From: Polyangiaceae bacterium
GTDB taxonomy: Bacteria > Myxococcota_A > Polyangia > Polyangiales > Polyangiaceae
Direction: 5' to 3'
Assembly: GCA_020849655.1 (NCBI GenBank)
Contig: JADLFU010000143.1
Coordinates: forward strand, 1 to 54,423
Length of the DNA: 54,423 bases
Shown: piece by piece, positions 36,779-45,983 of the stretch
Position numbering within the stretch: the first letter of the stretch is position 1
Layout of the letters: the number at the start of each line of letters is the position of its first letter
Notes under the pieces: model-generated
Databases searched by the model: none
Told to the model about the DNA's origin: nothing
Seen by the model: only the letters and a program-made list of their open reading frames with translations
Translations under genes and position numbers: made by a program

Positions 36779-39700
36779 ATGCGCAGCTTGGGTCTCGGTC
36801 TCGGTCTTGGTCTCGTGGTCTCGGTCGCGTTCACCGCCGCGTGCGGCGGCAGCTCGGACGACGCAGCGACGCCCCCCGCGGGCGCCGCAGGCGCGGGCGG
36901 AGGGGCGGCGGGCTCGTCGAGCGGCGGCAAGGCCGGATCGCCGACGGCCGGTAGCGGGGGCTCGACGACAGCCGGCAAGGGGGGCTCGACCGCCGCGGGC
37001 GCGGGCGGCGGGATCGCCGGAGCGGCCGGTGTCGGCGGCGGCAAGGCAGGCGCGGGCGGCGACGCCGGCGGCGCGGCAGGAGCCGGCGGCAGCAAGGCTG
37101 GTGCGGGCGGCAGCGCCTCGGGCGCCGGCGGCAACGCTGGCAAGGCAGGCGCCGGCGGCGCGGGGCAGTGCCAGATCGACTCGGACTGCGACGCGAAGGT
37201 GCCAGCGACGACCCCCGCGGGCTGCGCGCAGGCGTTCTGCGAGGGGGGCGCGTGCCGGTTCCGCGCGAGGGACGTCGACGGAGACGGGCACCGCGCGGCG
37301 AAGTGCGTCTCCGCGACGCCGAGCAGCGTCATCGAGGTGGGCGGCGACTGCAACGACGCCGAGGCGACCGTGAGCCCCGACGGGTGGGACGGCCCCAAGG
37401 GCGACGGACACCCCGACCGCTGCGACGGAGTCGACCAGGACTGCAGCGGCACCAACGACGACCAGAAGCTCACGAACGGCGCGACGTGCACCTGCACGCC
37501 CGGCGACGTCGCGTCGTGCAGCGAGCTCTCGAACGGGCAGCCGGTCGCCTTCCCCGGCGGCAAGCCCGTCGGCGCCTGCAAGGCAGGCTCGAAGACCTGC
37601 GGCAGCGACGGCAAGTGGGGGCCCTGCGGCGGGACCGTCGGCCCCATCACCGAGTCGTGCAACAGCCTCGACGATGACTGCGACGGATCGACCGACGAGG
37701 GCACGCCGGCCGACGCCCCCTACTGGTCGTACGACGGCGACGATGATCTGTTCGCCGCGAAGGGCTACAAGAAGGTGCAGGCGTGCGTCGTGCCCACGAA
37801 GCCGCCGGAGGAGTGTCCCACCTGTGATCCCGCCAAGTGGAAGCTCGGCAACCTCCCCTCCACCGACTGCGACGACACGAAGCTCGAGGTCAACCCCATC
37901 TCCATCGAGGTCTGCAACGGGATCGACGACGACTGTGACGGCGCGATCGACGACGCCGACCCCAGCGTCACCGGCCAGGTCGTCCGGTACTACGACGCGG
38001 ACGACGACAACCACGGCGACAAGTCGCTGGCAGGCATCAAGTCCTGCAGCGCCCCCGTGGCGCCCCCCGCGTGCCCCAGCTGCGACCCAGCCAAATGGAA
38101 GACCGCGCTCCCCAACGACGACTGCGACGACTCGGTGGCGAGCGTGTTCCCCGGCGCGACCGAGATCTGCGACGGCTACGACAACAATTGCAACGGCGGC
38201 GTCGACGAGAACGCGGCCGACGACGCCACCTGGTTCTACGACGCCGACGGTGACAACCACGGCGACGCGTCGATGGGGTCGAAGACGCAGTGCGCGAACC
38301 CAGGCCTCGACGTCGCCAACTGCGGGCCAGGCGCGGTGGCCGCCTGCCCCGGGCGCTGGAAGACCAACCTGGTCGCGGACGACTGCGACGACGGCGACGG
38401 CGCGCGCTACCCCGGCAAGGCCGAGGTGTGCGACGGCAAGGACAATGACTGCAATTCGCAGGTCGACGACAACGCCGCCAGCACTCCTCAGTGGTCATAC
38501 GACGAGGACGGCGACAGCCACGCGCCGCAGGGATCGGCCGCGCTCACCCAGTGTGACAACCCCGGCAACAGCGTCACCAACTGCCCCGGCGCGTCGGTGC
38601 CCTGCCCCGAGCGGTGGAAGCCCGCTGTCTTGCCGCCGACCGACTGCAACGACAAGGACGGCACGACGTTCCCGGCCGCGTGGGACGGCCCCGCGTCGAC
38701 GCCGCGGGCGTACGGCGTGAAGCCGCCCGGCTGGAGCGGCTACTACTTCTTCAACACGACGACCGGGATCCCGGCTTCGAACGGCGGCGCGACGCAGACA
38801 CTGACCAGCGTGAACGTGGTCGATCTGTCGTTCGGGACCGGCGGCGTCTCCACCGCCGTCGGCCGAGACGGCTTCGCGACGCGGTACGAGGGGACGCTGG
38901 TCGTGGAGACGGCCGGCGACCACACCTTCACGCTGGTGCTGACCGACGCGGCGGCGCGGGTGCGGGTCGATGGCGCGACCGTCATCGACCAGTTCGGCGC
39001 CCAGGCGACCGGCGAGTTCGCGAGCGGCGCGACGACGTTGACGGCCGGGGAGCACGCCATCGTGGTCGAGGCCTACGACGTGGCGGGCGCGTTCGGCCTC
39101 CGGCTCGACTGGCAGAGCGCCTCGTTCTCGCGGCGGCCTGTCGACCGCGTGTGGAACCCCGGGATCGGCGCGCAGCCGAACCGCTGCGGCGGCGATCAGA
39201 ACTGCAACGCCACGCCGGATGACAGCCTCGTGGTCGACGGAGACCTGACGCTGTCGTGCGGCAGCGTGTGCGAGCCTGGATCGTTCCGCCCCTGCGGGTC
39301 GGCGGTCGGCGAGTGCAAGGAGGGGGTCCAGCAGTGCACGAGCGCTGGCGTGTGGGACTCCACCTGCACGGGCGACGTCACATCGACCACCGAGACCTGC
39401 GACGCCAAGGACAACGACTGCGACGGCCAGGTCGACAACGGGATCACCTGCAACTGTACGGACGGCAACACCCAGCAGTGCGGGGTGTGCCTCGACGGCT
39501 CGCAGACGTGCGCCGGGGGCCAGTGGAGCGCCTGCACCGTCCCTGACTCGCGCGTGGAGCACTGCAAGGACTACGACGGCGACACATACTGCCTGCTGTC
39601 GGGCTGCACGATGTACTGCACGAACGCGAGCGCGCCCGCCGCGCAGAAGCCGCCCGCCGGGCAGGGCTGGAAGCCCAAGTCGAGCTGCGCGGCGACGTCG

Positions 39701-40336
39701 ACCACCGACTGCAACGACACCTCCGGCGCCGCCCGGCCTGGTGGCTTCAACGAGGAGGGGGCGTCCGGCGCGACGGCGGGCTACTGCGACAACCTCGACA
39801 ACGACTGCGACGGCGTCGTCGACGGCGGCAACGCCTGCATCGATCGCGTCTGCGTCGCGCCGGGCAACCCCGACATCCAGCTCTGGCCGCTGTCTCTCGA
39901 CCGGGGCGACTCGGATTTCTCCTCCAACGGCCCCAACGTGGTCATCTCCGCGAGGTACCAGATCTTCGCCGCGGGCCTGCTCATGAGCGCGCCGAAGGTG
40001 ACGATGACCGAGACGAAGTCGGACTGGACGACCGGACACTACAACGGGACCGACCTCGTCTCGTGGGTCACGGACTCGAGAAAATTCGTCGCGTCCACCG
40101 GCTGGAACATCCCCACCGGCTGCGCTGGCTCGCTCTCCGACTTCACCTGCACGGAGACGTACACGGACACGTCGAGCGGCAACATGGACTCCGGCTACGT
40201 GAACGAGGGGCTCCGCTACTCCTGCGTCGGGCAGACGTCGGGCGGAGACATCTGCACCGCCGATCCCGCTCAGCTCAGCTGCTCGGGCTGCACGCTGCAG
40301 ATGAGCTGCATCACGAAGGTGCGCGTGCTCCCCTGA
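36779..40336 (+). CDS. Large surface lipoprotein with MopE-type metal-binding repeats and an embedded PA14 domain
   Basis: 1185 residues. Lipobox AFTAACGG; residues about 25-130 are a Gly/Ala/Ser/Lys spacer. Then about eight MopE-like repeats follow, each built on DCND...PGA.E.CDG.DNDCDG..D (for example DCDDSVASVFPGATEICDGYDNNCNGGVDE), interleaved with DADGDNHGD-type calcium-like loops. At about 640-785 a PA14-like beta-sandwich (WSGYYFFNTTTGIP, GTLVVETAGDHTFTLVLTD, TTLTAGEHAIVVEAYDVAGAFGLRLDW) interrupts one repeat. The C-terminal 170 residues are unlike the repeats. MopE repeats bind copper or calcium in known proteins, and PA14 usually binds carbohydrate. Likely a cell-surface adhesin or metal-binding protein. 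Confidence 0.9.
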   Translation: MRSLGLGLGLGLVVSVAFTAACGGSSDDAATPPAGAAGAGGGAAGSSSGGKAGSPTAGSGGSTTAGKGGSTAAGAGGGIAGAAGVGGGKAGAGGDAGGAAGAGGSKAGAGGSASGAGGNAGKAGAGGAGQCQIDSDCDAKVPATTPAGCAQAFCEGGACRFRARDVDGDGHRAAKCVSATPSSVIEVGGDCNDAEATVSPDGWDGPKGDGHPDRCDGVDQDCSGTNDDQKLTNGATCTCTPGDVASCSELSNGQPVAFPGGKPVGACKAGSKTCGSDGKWGPCGGTVGPITESCNSLDDDCDGSTDEGTPADAPYWSYDGDDDLFAAKGYKKVQACVVPTKPPEECPTCDPAKWKLGNLPSTDCDDTKLEVNPISIEVCNGIDDDCDGAIDDADPSVTGQVVRYYDADDDNHGDKSLAGIKSCSAPVAPPACPSCDPAKWKTALPNDDCDDSVASVFPGATEICDGYDNNCNGGVDENAADDATWFYDADGDNHGDASMGSKTQCANPGLDVANCGPGAVAACPGRWKTNLVADDCDDGDGARYPGKAEVCDGKDNDCNSQVDDNAASTPQWSYDEDGDSHAPQGSAALTQCDNPGNSVTNCPGASVPCPERWKPAVLPPTDCNDKDGTTFPAAWDGPASTPRAYGVKPPGWSGYYFFNTTTGIPASNGGATQTLTSVNVVDLSFGTGGVSTAVGRDGFATRYEGTLVVETAGDHTFTLVLTDAAARVRVDGATVIDQFGAQATGEFASGATTLTAGEHAIVVEAYDVAGAFGLRLDWQSASFSRRPVDRVWNPGIGAQPNRCGGDQNCNATPDDSLVVDGDLTLSCGSVCEPGSFRPCGSAVGECKEGVQQCTSAGVWDSTCTGDVTSTTETCDAKDNDCDGQVDNGITCNCTDGNTQQCGVCLDGSQTCAGGQWSACTVPDSRVEHCKDYDGDTYCLLSGCTMYCTNASAPAAQKPPAGQGWKPKSSCAATSTTDCNDTSGAARPGGFNEEGASGATAGYCDNLDNDCDGVVDGGNACIDRVCVAPGNPDIQLWPLSLDRGDSDFSSNGPNVVISARYQIFAAGLLMSAPKVTMTETKSDWTTGHYNGTDLVSWVTDSRKFVASTGWNIPTGCAGSLSDFTCTETYTDTSSGNMDSGYVNEGLRYSCVGQTSGGDICTADPAQLSCSGCTLQMSCITKVRVLP
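36880..37165 (+). repeat. Low-complexity Gly/Ala/Ser coding repeat in the MopE-repeat gene
   Basis: Imperfect tandem GCGGGCGGC/GGCAAGGC-type units encode a spacer of AGAGG, SSGGKAG and GSTTAGKGG repeats. It acts as a flexible stalk after the lipid anchor and is prone to slippage, so length may vary between strains. Confidence 0.6.
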
Positions 40337-40372
40337 TCTCGCTGGCCCCGTTGCCCCAGGGGACCGCCGGCG

Positions 40373-41089
40373 TCACGCCACGCGCCGACGGACGAACCTC
40401 CCCAGCTCGTCGCACACGAGCTGGGGGATCTCGTGCTGCCCCCCGAACGGCGTGAACGTCGCGTCGACGCCGCGCTCGACGAGCGTCCGGTGCAGCGCCT
40501 CGGCGCCCGAGAACGGCAGCACCGGGTCACGCCGGCCGTGGCTCTGCATCACGTGGAGCGCGCCGCCTCGCGCGGCCGCGCCCTCGGCCCAGCGCTCCCT
40601 CGAGAGGAGCGTGCCGGAGAGCACCGCGAGGCCGGCGAACGATCGTTCGCCGAGCAGCGCGACCTCGGTCGTGAGCATCGCGCCCTGCGAGAAGCCGCCG
40701 ATGATGAGGCGCGCCGGATCGACGCCGTGGTCCGCGACGAGCGCGTCGACACAGGACTCGAGCGCCGCGCGGGCGTGCGCGAGCCCGTCGGGCGTCTCGC
40801 GCTCGAGATCCCGGAGCTCCCCCCGCATCATCGCGAGCTGCAGCGCCATCATGTCGATGTGCCACCACGCGCGCCCGCCCGACATCGGCCCGTCGAGCTC
40901 GTGCGGCGCCTCGGGGAAGAACCAGCGGACGCCCGGCCCCGCGTCGATCACGCGGTGGAGGCTGACGAGATCCGCGCCGGGCGCGCCGAAGCCGTGGCAG
41001 AGCAGCACGGCCGGGCCGTCTCCACCGCCGTCGCGATCCGCGCCGCCCGCCGCGTGCACGACGAGCGAGCCTGCGAGCAGCGTCTTCAC
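40373..41089 (-). CDS. Alpha/beta-hydrolase (phospholipase/carboxylesterase family)
   Basis: 238 residues from GTG 41089, overlapping the TPR gene stop (GTGA). The fold is the esterase type of YpfH/acyl-protein thioesterase: oxyanion region LLCHGFGAPGADL, nucleophile elbow GGFSQGAM, Asp in HGRRDPVLPF and His in GGQHEIPQL. It should hydrolyse short acyl esters or thioesters in the cytoplasm; no signal peptide is visible. The substrate is unknown. Confidence 0.9.
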   Translation of the reverse strand: MKTLLAGSLVVHAAGGADRDGGGDGPAVLLCHGFGAPGADLVSLHRVIDAGPGVRWFFPEAPHELDGPMSGGRAWWHIDMMALQLAMMRGELRDLERETPDGLAHARAALESCVDALVADHGVDPARLIIGGFSQGAMLTTEVALLGERSFAGLAVLSGTLLSRERWAEGAAARGGALHVMQSHGRRDPVLPFSGAEALHRTLVERGVDATFTPFGGQHEIPQLVCDELGRFVRRRVA

Positions 41090-41790
41090 TTCGAGCTCTC
41101 GTCGAGCATCTTCAGGTACGACGCGGCGCGCACGCTCTCGGGCTCGATGGAGAGCGCCTCCTCCCAGCTCTGGCGCGCGGAGGACTTGTCGCCGAGCGCG
41201 AGCTGGGTCGCGCCGAGCAGGATGTGCGCGCGGACGAAGCGCGGGCTCGCGTCGACCGCGGCCTGCAGCTCGAGGCGCGCGTACTCGTGGCGGCCGGCGT
41301 CGCGGTAGAACATCGCGAGCTTCACGCGGAGATCGGAGAAGCTCGGGCAGAGCCGCACGGCCTTCTCCATCTGCTCGATCGCCTCGTTCAGGTGCCCGAG
41401 ATCGGCGTACGCCTGCGCGAGCTCTGCGTGCATGTTCGCGATCTTGCCGCGCGCGAACGTCTCGATCACGGCGTCGTTCGTCGAGGTCTTCTTCCCGAGC
41501 CGCTCGAAGATCTGCCGCGCCTCGTCGTACTTGCGCAGCTCGTTCAGCGTGACGGCGAGGTTCAGGAGCGCGTCGGTGTAGCCGGGGTTCAGCTCGACCG
41601 CCTTGCGGAACCGCGCCTCGGCCATCGCGAGATCCCCGCGCTGGTGCGCGATCACGCCGAGCATGTCGTACACGTCGGCGAACGTCGTGCCCGCCTGCTC
41701 CAGCTGCGCGAGCACCGGCTCTGCGTTGAAGTGGTCGCGCGCCTCGTACAGCTCGCGGCCGCGCGCGAGCAGCTCCTTCTGATCGTCCAT
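41086..41790 (-). CDS. Tetratricopeptide-repeat protein
   Basis: 234 residues made of five to six TPR units (for example FADVYDMLGVIAHQRGDLAMAEARFRKAVELNPGYTDALLNLAV and FVRAHILLGATQLALGDKSSARQSWEEALSIEPESVRAASYL). No signal peptide or extra domain is seen, so a cytoplasmic scaffold is likely. It lies 38 bases after pheS and overlaps the esterase gene; the three are probably one transcript without an obvious shared pathway. Confidence 0.92.
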   Translation of the reverse strand: MDDQKELLARGRELYEARDHFNAEPVLAQLEQAGTTFADVYDMLGVIAHQRGDLAMAEARFRKAVELNPGYTDALLNLAVTLNELRKYDEARQIFERLGKKTSTNDAVIETFARGKIANMHAELAQAYADLGHLNEAIEQMEKAVRLCPSFSDLRVKLAMFYRDAGRHEYARLELQAAVDASPRFVRAHILLGATQLALGDKSSARQSWEEALSIEPESVRAASYLKMLDESSK

Positions 41791-41828
41791 CCCACGACTT
41801 CACCCGCGCGGCGGGCGGCTGGCAAGCC

Positions 41829-42884
41829 TCAAAACTGCGCGAGAAAGCGCGGATCGTTCTCGAACATCAGCCGGAGGTCGGGGACGCCGTAGCGCATCAT
41901 GGCCAGCCGCTCGACGCCGAGGCCGAACGCGAAGCCGGTGGTCTCCTCGGGATCGATGCCGCAGTGGGTGAACACCTCGGGGTGGATCATCCCGCAGCCG
42001 AGCACCTCGAGCCACCCGGTGCCCTTGCAGACGCGGCAGCCCGAGCCCGCGCAGAGCGCGCAGCTGAGGTCGACCTCGGCGCCCGGCTCGACGAACGGGA
42101 AGTAGCTCGGCCGCAGGCGGGTCTTCGTGCCGGGCCCGAAGAGCCGCTCGGCGAAGGCCGCGAGCACGCCCCGGAGATCGGCCATCGACACGCCGCGATC
42201 GACGAGGAACCCCTCGACCTGGTGGAACATCGGCGAGTGCGTCGCGTCGTCATCGCGGCGAAAGACGGCGCCCGGGCTGACGATGGCCATCGGCGGCGTG
42301 CGCCGCGACATCTCGCGCACCTGCACGCTGCTCGTGTGCGTGCGCAGGAGCGTGCGGGCGCCCGGCGGCGCGCCGGCGACGTCGACCCAGAACGTGTCCT
42401 GCATGTCGGTCGCGGGGTGATCGGGCGGGAACGCGAGCTTCGTGAAGTTGTTCTCCTCGAGCTCGACCAGCGGGCCCTCGACGACGACGAAGCCGAGGTC
42501 GCGGAAGATCCCGAGCAGATCGTCGATCACGAGCGAGATCGGGTGGCGGTGCCCGCGCGCCGGCGCGCGCCCCGGCAGCGAGAGATCGTACGGCCGCGCG
42601 GTGAGCTCGCGCGCGCGCGCCTCGGCGTGGAGCGCGCGGAGCCGCTCGTCGAACGCCGCGTCGACGGCCGCCTTCTCGGCGTTCACCCGCTCGCCGATGC
42701 GCTTGCGATCGGCCGCCGGCACCTTGCCCATCAGCTTCAGCGCCTCGGTGAGCGCGCCCTTCTTGCCGAGCAGCTGCGCCCGCTCGTCCCGCAGCGCCTG
42801 CTCGGTGCTCGCGGCCGCGAACGCGGCGAGGTACTGCCGGCCGAACGAGTCGAGCGCTTCCTCGATGGCCTGGGTGGGCTCCAT
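41829..42884 (-). CDS. pheS: Phenylalanine-tRNA ligase alpha subunit
   Basis: 351 residues from ATG 42884. The N-terminal coiled-coil (residues 1-95) is followed by the class II catalytic domain: GHRHPISLVIDDLLGIFRDLGF (motif 1 region), MQDTFWV, LLRTHTSSVQVREM and GAVFRRDDDATHSPMFHQVEGF (motif 2), and GFAFGLGVERLAMMRYGV (motif 3). An unusual CxxC pair (CALCAGSGCRVCKGTG) in the GWLEVLGCGM region suggests a zinc site, as found in some PheS. The beta subunit gene pheT, normally adjacent, is not in this window. Confidence 0.96.
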   Translation of the reverse strand: MEPTQAIEEALDSFGRQYLAAFAAASTEQALRDERAQLLGKKGALTEALKLMGKVPAADRKRIGERVNAEKAAVDAAFDERLRALHAEARARELTARPYDLSLPGRAPARGHRHPISLVIDDLLGIFRDLGFVVVEGPLVELEENNFTKLAFPPDHPATDMQDTFWVDVAGAPPGARTLLRTHTSSVQVREMSRRTPPMAIVSPGAVFRRDDDATHSPMFHQVEGFLVDRGVSMADLRGVLAAFAERLFGPGTKTRLRPSYFPFVEPGAEVDLSCALCAGSGCRVCKGTGWLEVLGCGMIHPEVFTHCGIDPEETTGFAFGLGVERLAMMRYGVPDLRLMFENDPRFLAQF

Positions 42885-43021
42885 GCTCGCCGCGCCTACC
42901 ACGGATGGCCCGCGCCGCGCCGCTGAACGAACGACGCCCGCGCGGCACCGAAAATCGGTGCATGACCCCTGAACCTGTGCGAAAAGACGGCAAATCCCGC
43001 TTCGGGGGAGGCACCACCACC

Positions 43022-43849
43022 ATGTCGATCCGCAAGACCGCCGCTCGCTCCCTGTTCGCCTCGACGCTCGCGCTCGGCGTCGTCGCCGCCCCGTCGATCG
43101 CGCGCGCGGACGGCGCGTCGTCCGGCTCGGGCAAGGGCATCGCGGGCGGCGCGATGCTGGGCGCCGAGCTCGTGGTCGGCGTCGAAGCGCTCGCGGGCGT
43201 GCAGCAGCAGTGGGCGTACGGCGCGGGCATCCTCGTGGGCGCGGCGGCCGGCGGCGTCGGCGGGTACTTCATCGAGCAGAGCGCCGATCGCAAGGTGCCG
43301 CTCTACATGCTCGCGGGCGGCGTGGCGCTCGCCATCCCCGCCGCGATCGTCGCGCTGAACGCGACCGCGTACCGCCCGCCGGCCGACTACCAGGAGGACA
43401 CCGGCCCGAAGGACGAGCCGGTCGCCGACCCCGCGAAGCGCACCAGCGAGGGCCCGCGCCGCGCGCCCATCCACCTCGCCGCGCGCACGTACGTGCCGCC
43501 GCCGACGCTGCAGTCGCCCGCGCTTCGTCGCGCCGCGCTGCCGACCTCGGTGCTGCAGCTGCAGCCCGAGGGCGTCCGGGTCGGGGTGCCCGCGGTCGAG
43601 CTGCGCCCCGTCTACACCGCGGTCGAGCAGCGGATGTACGGCGTCACGCAGCGCGAGGAGCTGCGCGTGCCGCTGTTCCACGCGTCGTTCTTAGCTGACC
43701 CGGGCCGAGCGAAGCGCGCCGTGGGCGGCGCGCCGCGGCTCAGAAGTCGGCCTTCACGCCGCTCTGCACCATCAGCGGCGCGTTGGGGCGCGCGCCGAGG
43801 GGGCGCCGCGCGACGAGGGCGCGCTGGTTCGTCAGGTTGCGGCCGTTGA
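43022..43849 (+). CDS. Exported protein of unknown function with probable lost stop codon
   Basis: Starts at ATG 43022 behind GGGGGAGG. Signal peptide with cleavage after SIARA (about residue 29), then two Gly-rich hydrophobic segments (about 40-60 and 62-82, 95-115) and a Pro-rich periplasmic tail. Coding character ends near LFHASF; just after it, a TAG occurs in the +1 frame (43692-43694), and the annotated frame continues into 160 bases with strong Arg/Ser bias, partly antisense to the TonB-receptor gene. A single extra T in TTCTTAG would explain it, so the genuine product probably ends near 43690. Function unknown. Confidence 0.6.
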   Translation: MSIRKTAARSLFASTLALGVVAAPSIARADGASSGSGKGIAGGAMLGAELVVGVEALAGVQQQWAYGAGILVGAAAGGVGGYFIEQSADRKVPLYMLAGGVALAIPAAIVALNATAYRPPADYQEDTGPKDEPVADPAKRTSEGPRRAPIHLAARTYVPPPTLQSPALRRAALPTSVLQLQPEGVRVGVPAVELRPVYTAVEQRMYGVTQREELRVPLFHASFLADPGRAKRAVGGAPRLRSRPSRRSAPSAARWGARRGGAARRGRAGSSGCGR

Positions 43850-45983
43850 CGTAGAGCGACACGCCGCGCGCGAGCCGGTAGTACGCGGACGCGTCGAGCT
43901 GCACCAGCCTGTCGGTGACGACGTCCGGGGTGGCGACGCCCTGCCCCGCCTTCTCGCGCATCTGCCCGACCATCAGGAGCGCGACGTTGACGCCCACCTG
44001 CCTGCGCTCTGCGCCGATGGACGCGGAGAGCTGCTGCTTCGGGACATACGGCAGGTAGTCGCCGTAGCGCACGGTGCCGAACGTCGGATCGCCCGACTGG
44101 AACGACGTGAGGAACCTCGCGTCCGTGTACGTGTACGCGAGGCGCCCCGGGACCGTCCAGCCGCGCCCCGCGCGCAGCTCGCTCTCGACGTACACCTCGA
44201 CGCCGCGGATGCGCGCCTTGCCCGCGTCGTACTGGCGATCGACCCCGTCCTGCGCGCAGCCGCTCGAGAAGGAGCAGACGCTGGTGAGGTTCTGGTAGGC
44301 GTTCCAGAACCCGATGATCTCCGCGCGAAAGCGCCTCGGCGCGTACCGCACGCCGACCTCGGTGTTCGTGCTGCGCTCGGGGCGGACCGCGGTCTGATCG
44401 GTCGGCGGCGCGGGGGTGAAGCCCTGGTGCACGCTCGCGAACGCGCCGAGCGCGTCGGTCGCCGCGACGAACGCGCCGACGCCGGGGAGGAACACCCGCT
44501 GCGAGATGCGCGTCTGATCGCCCGTCAAGGCGTCGTTGTATCGACCGCGGATGCTCTCGATGCGCGCGCCGGCCGTCAACGTCAGGCGCGACCACGTCAT
44601 CGCGTCCATCACGTACGCGGCGAGCGCGTCGGACTCGGCGTGGTTGCGCGCCGTCGTCTCGACGCCCGAGCCGAGGTCGTTGACCGCGCCGCCGTCGAGG
44701 CCGAACGCCTGCTGCGTGTGCAGGCGATCGATCTGGTCGTGGTGCAGCCGAAACCCTTGCTCGAGCCTGTGCTTGATGGGGCCGGTGACGGGCGACGCGC
44801 GGAGCGCGAACTGCAGGCCAGAGGCCGAAAATTCCCGATGATTGGGGCCGATCAGCAGGCTGTCGGTGCCGCCGATCGTCGCCGAGTCGCCGCGCAGCTC
44901 CGAGAGCACGAGCTGGTCGAACTCGGACGTCGGGCGCTTCAGGATCGAATAGAGATCGCCGCCGCGCAGGCCCTGGACGCGGTTCCAGTCGCGCTCGAAG
45001 TCGGCGCGGTAGAGCGTCGTCCTCAGCTCGACGCCCGACGACATCGTCGCCCGGTGCGTGAGCGCGAACGCCGTCCGCGACCACTTCATCTCGTCCGTCT
45101 GCGAGGCGGCGTAGCGGCGCTGCGGGTTGGCCCGGAAATCGGCGTCGGAGAGGCCGAGGTACGTCTCGTGGGAGTCCTCGCTCGAGTACGTCGCCTTCAG
45201 CTCGAGCTCGTGGGTCATGTCGCCGAGCGTGGGCAGCGCGCGGCGCAGCTTGCCGACCCACTCGTTCCGCGTGAACCCGGTGTCGCCGCCGACGACGTCG
45301 ATCGTCTTCCAGCCCGTCGACGAGAGGTGCACGCCCTCGATGAGCGCGCCCCACTTGTCGTCGGAGAGGCCGCCGCGGACGTGCGCTTTTCGGTAGCCGT
45401 ACTGGCCGACCGCGACGTCGACCATGCCGCGGCTCGCGTCCGGGATCGGCGCGCTGAGGAAGTCGACGGCGCCGCCCACCGTGTGCGGTCCGAACAGGAT
45501 GGCCGACGGGCCCTTCAGCACGCGCACGCCGGTCATGCGCGTGATCATCGGGAAATAGTAGGCCGCCGGCGCGGAGTACGGCGCGGGCGCGAACAGCACG
45601 CCGTCCTCCATCAGCGTGACCTTCTTGCTGCGATCGGAGGCCGCGCCGCGCATGCCGATGTTCGGGCGCAGGCCGTAGCCGTCCTCCTGGCGCACGTACA
45701 CGCCGGGCGCCGTCATCAGCACCTGGTTGGGATCGTCGTGCTTGAAGCGCTCGAGCTGCTTGCTCTTGATGATGAGGCCCGAGCCGCCCGTCTTGCTCTC
45801 CTTCGTCCCGACGACGAGGACGTCGCTCGAGGGAGGAGGCGGCGGCGGCGCGGACGGCGGATCGCTCGGCGCGGGCTCTGGCGGAGGGGAAGCTGGCGCG
45901 GCGGGCGGCGGATCGGCGGCGAGCGCGAGGCTGGACGACGCGAGCGCGGCGAGGGTGACGAACAGGAGCGGGCGGCGTGTCAT
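43740..45983 (-). CDS. TonB-dependent receptor, FecA-like
   Basis: 747 residues from ATG 45983, overlapping the upstream gene (ATGA). Signal peptide (LFVTLAALASSSLALAA), Pro-rich linker, plug domain about 50-175 (RQEDGYGLRPNIGMRGAASD, KKVTLMEDGVLF, GVRVLKGPSAILFGPHTVGGAVDFLS), then a 22-strand barrel ending in Phe (SGVKADF). The plug and barrel resemble Fe(III)-dicitrate-type receptors; there is no N-terminal signalling domain. It should import a ferric chelate, or another metal chelate, across the outer membrane. Confidence 0.93.
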   Translation of the reverse strand: MTRRPLLFVTLAALASSSLALAADPPPAAPASPPPEPAPSDPPSAPPPPPPSSDVLVVGTKESKTGGSGLIIKSKQLERFKHDDPNQVLMTAPGVYVRQEDGYGLRPNIGMRGAASDRSKKVTLMEDGVLFAPAPYSAPAAYYFPMITRMTGVRVLKGPSAILFGPHTVGGAVDFLSAPIPDASRGMVDVAVGQYGYRKAHVRGGLSDDKWGALIEGVHLSSTGWKTIDVVGGDTGFTRNEWVGKLRRALPTLGDMTHELELKATYSSEDSHETYLGLSDADFRANPQRRYAASQTDEMKWSRTAFALTHRATMSSGVELRTTLYRADFERDWNRVQGLRGGDLYSILKRPTSEFDQLVLSELRGDSATIGGTDSLLIGPNHREFSASGLQFALRASPVTGPIKHRLEQGFRLHHDQIDRLHTQQAFGLDGGAVNDLGSGVETTARNHAESDALAAYVMDAMTWSRLTLTAGARIESIRGRYNDALTGDQTRISQRVFLPGVGAFVAATDALGAFASVHQGFTPAPPTDQTAVRPERSTNTEVGVRYAPRRFRAEIIGFWNAYQNLTSVCSFSSGCAQDGVDRQYDAGKARIRGVEVYVESELRAGRGWTVPGRLAYTYTDARFLTSFQSGDPTFGTVRYGDYLPYVPKQQLSASIGAERRQVGVNVALLMVGQMREKAGQGVATPDVVTDRLVQLDASAYYRLARGVSLYVNGRNLTNQRALVARRPLGARPNAPLMVQSGVKADF

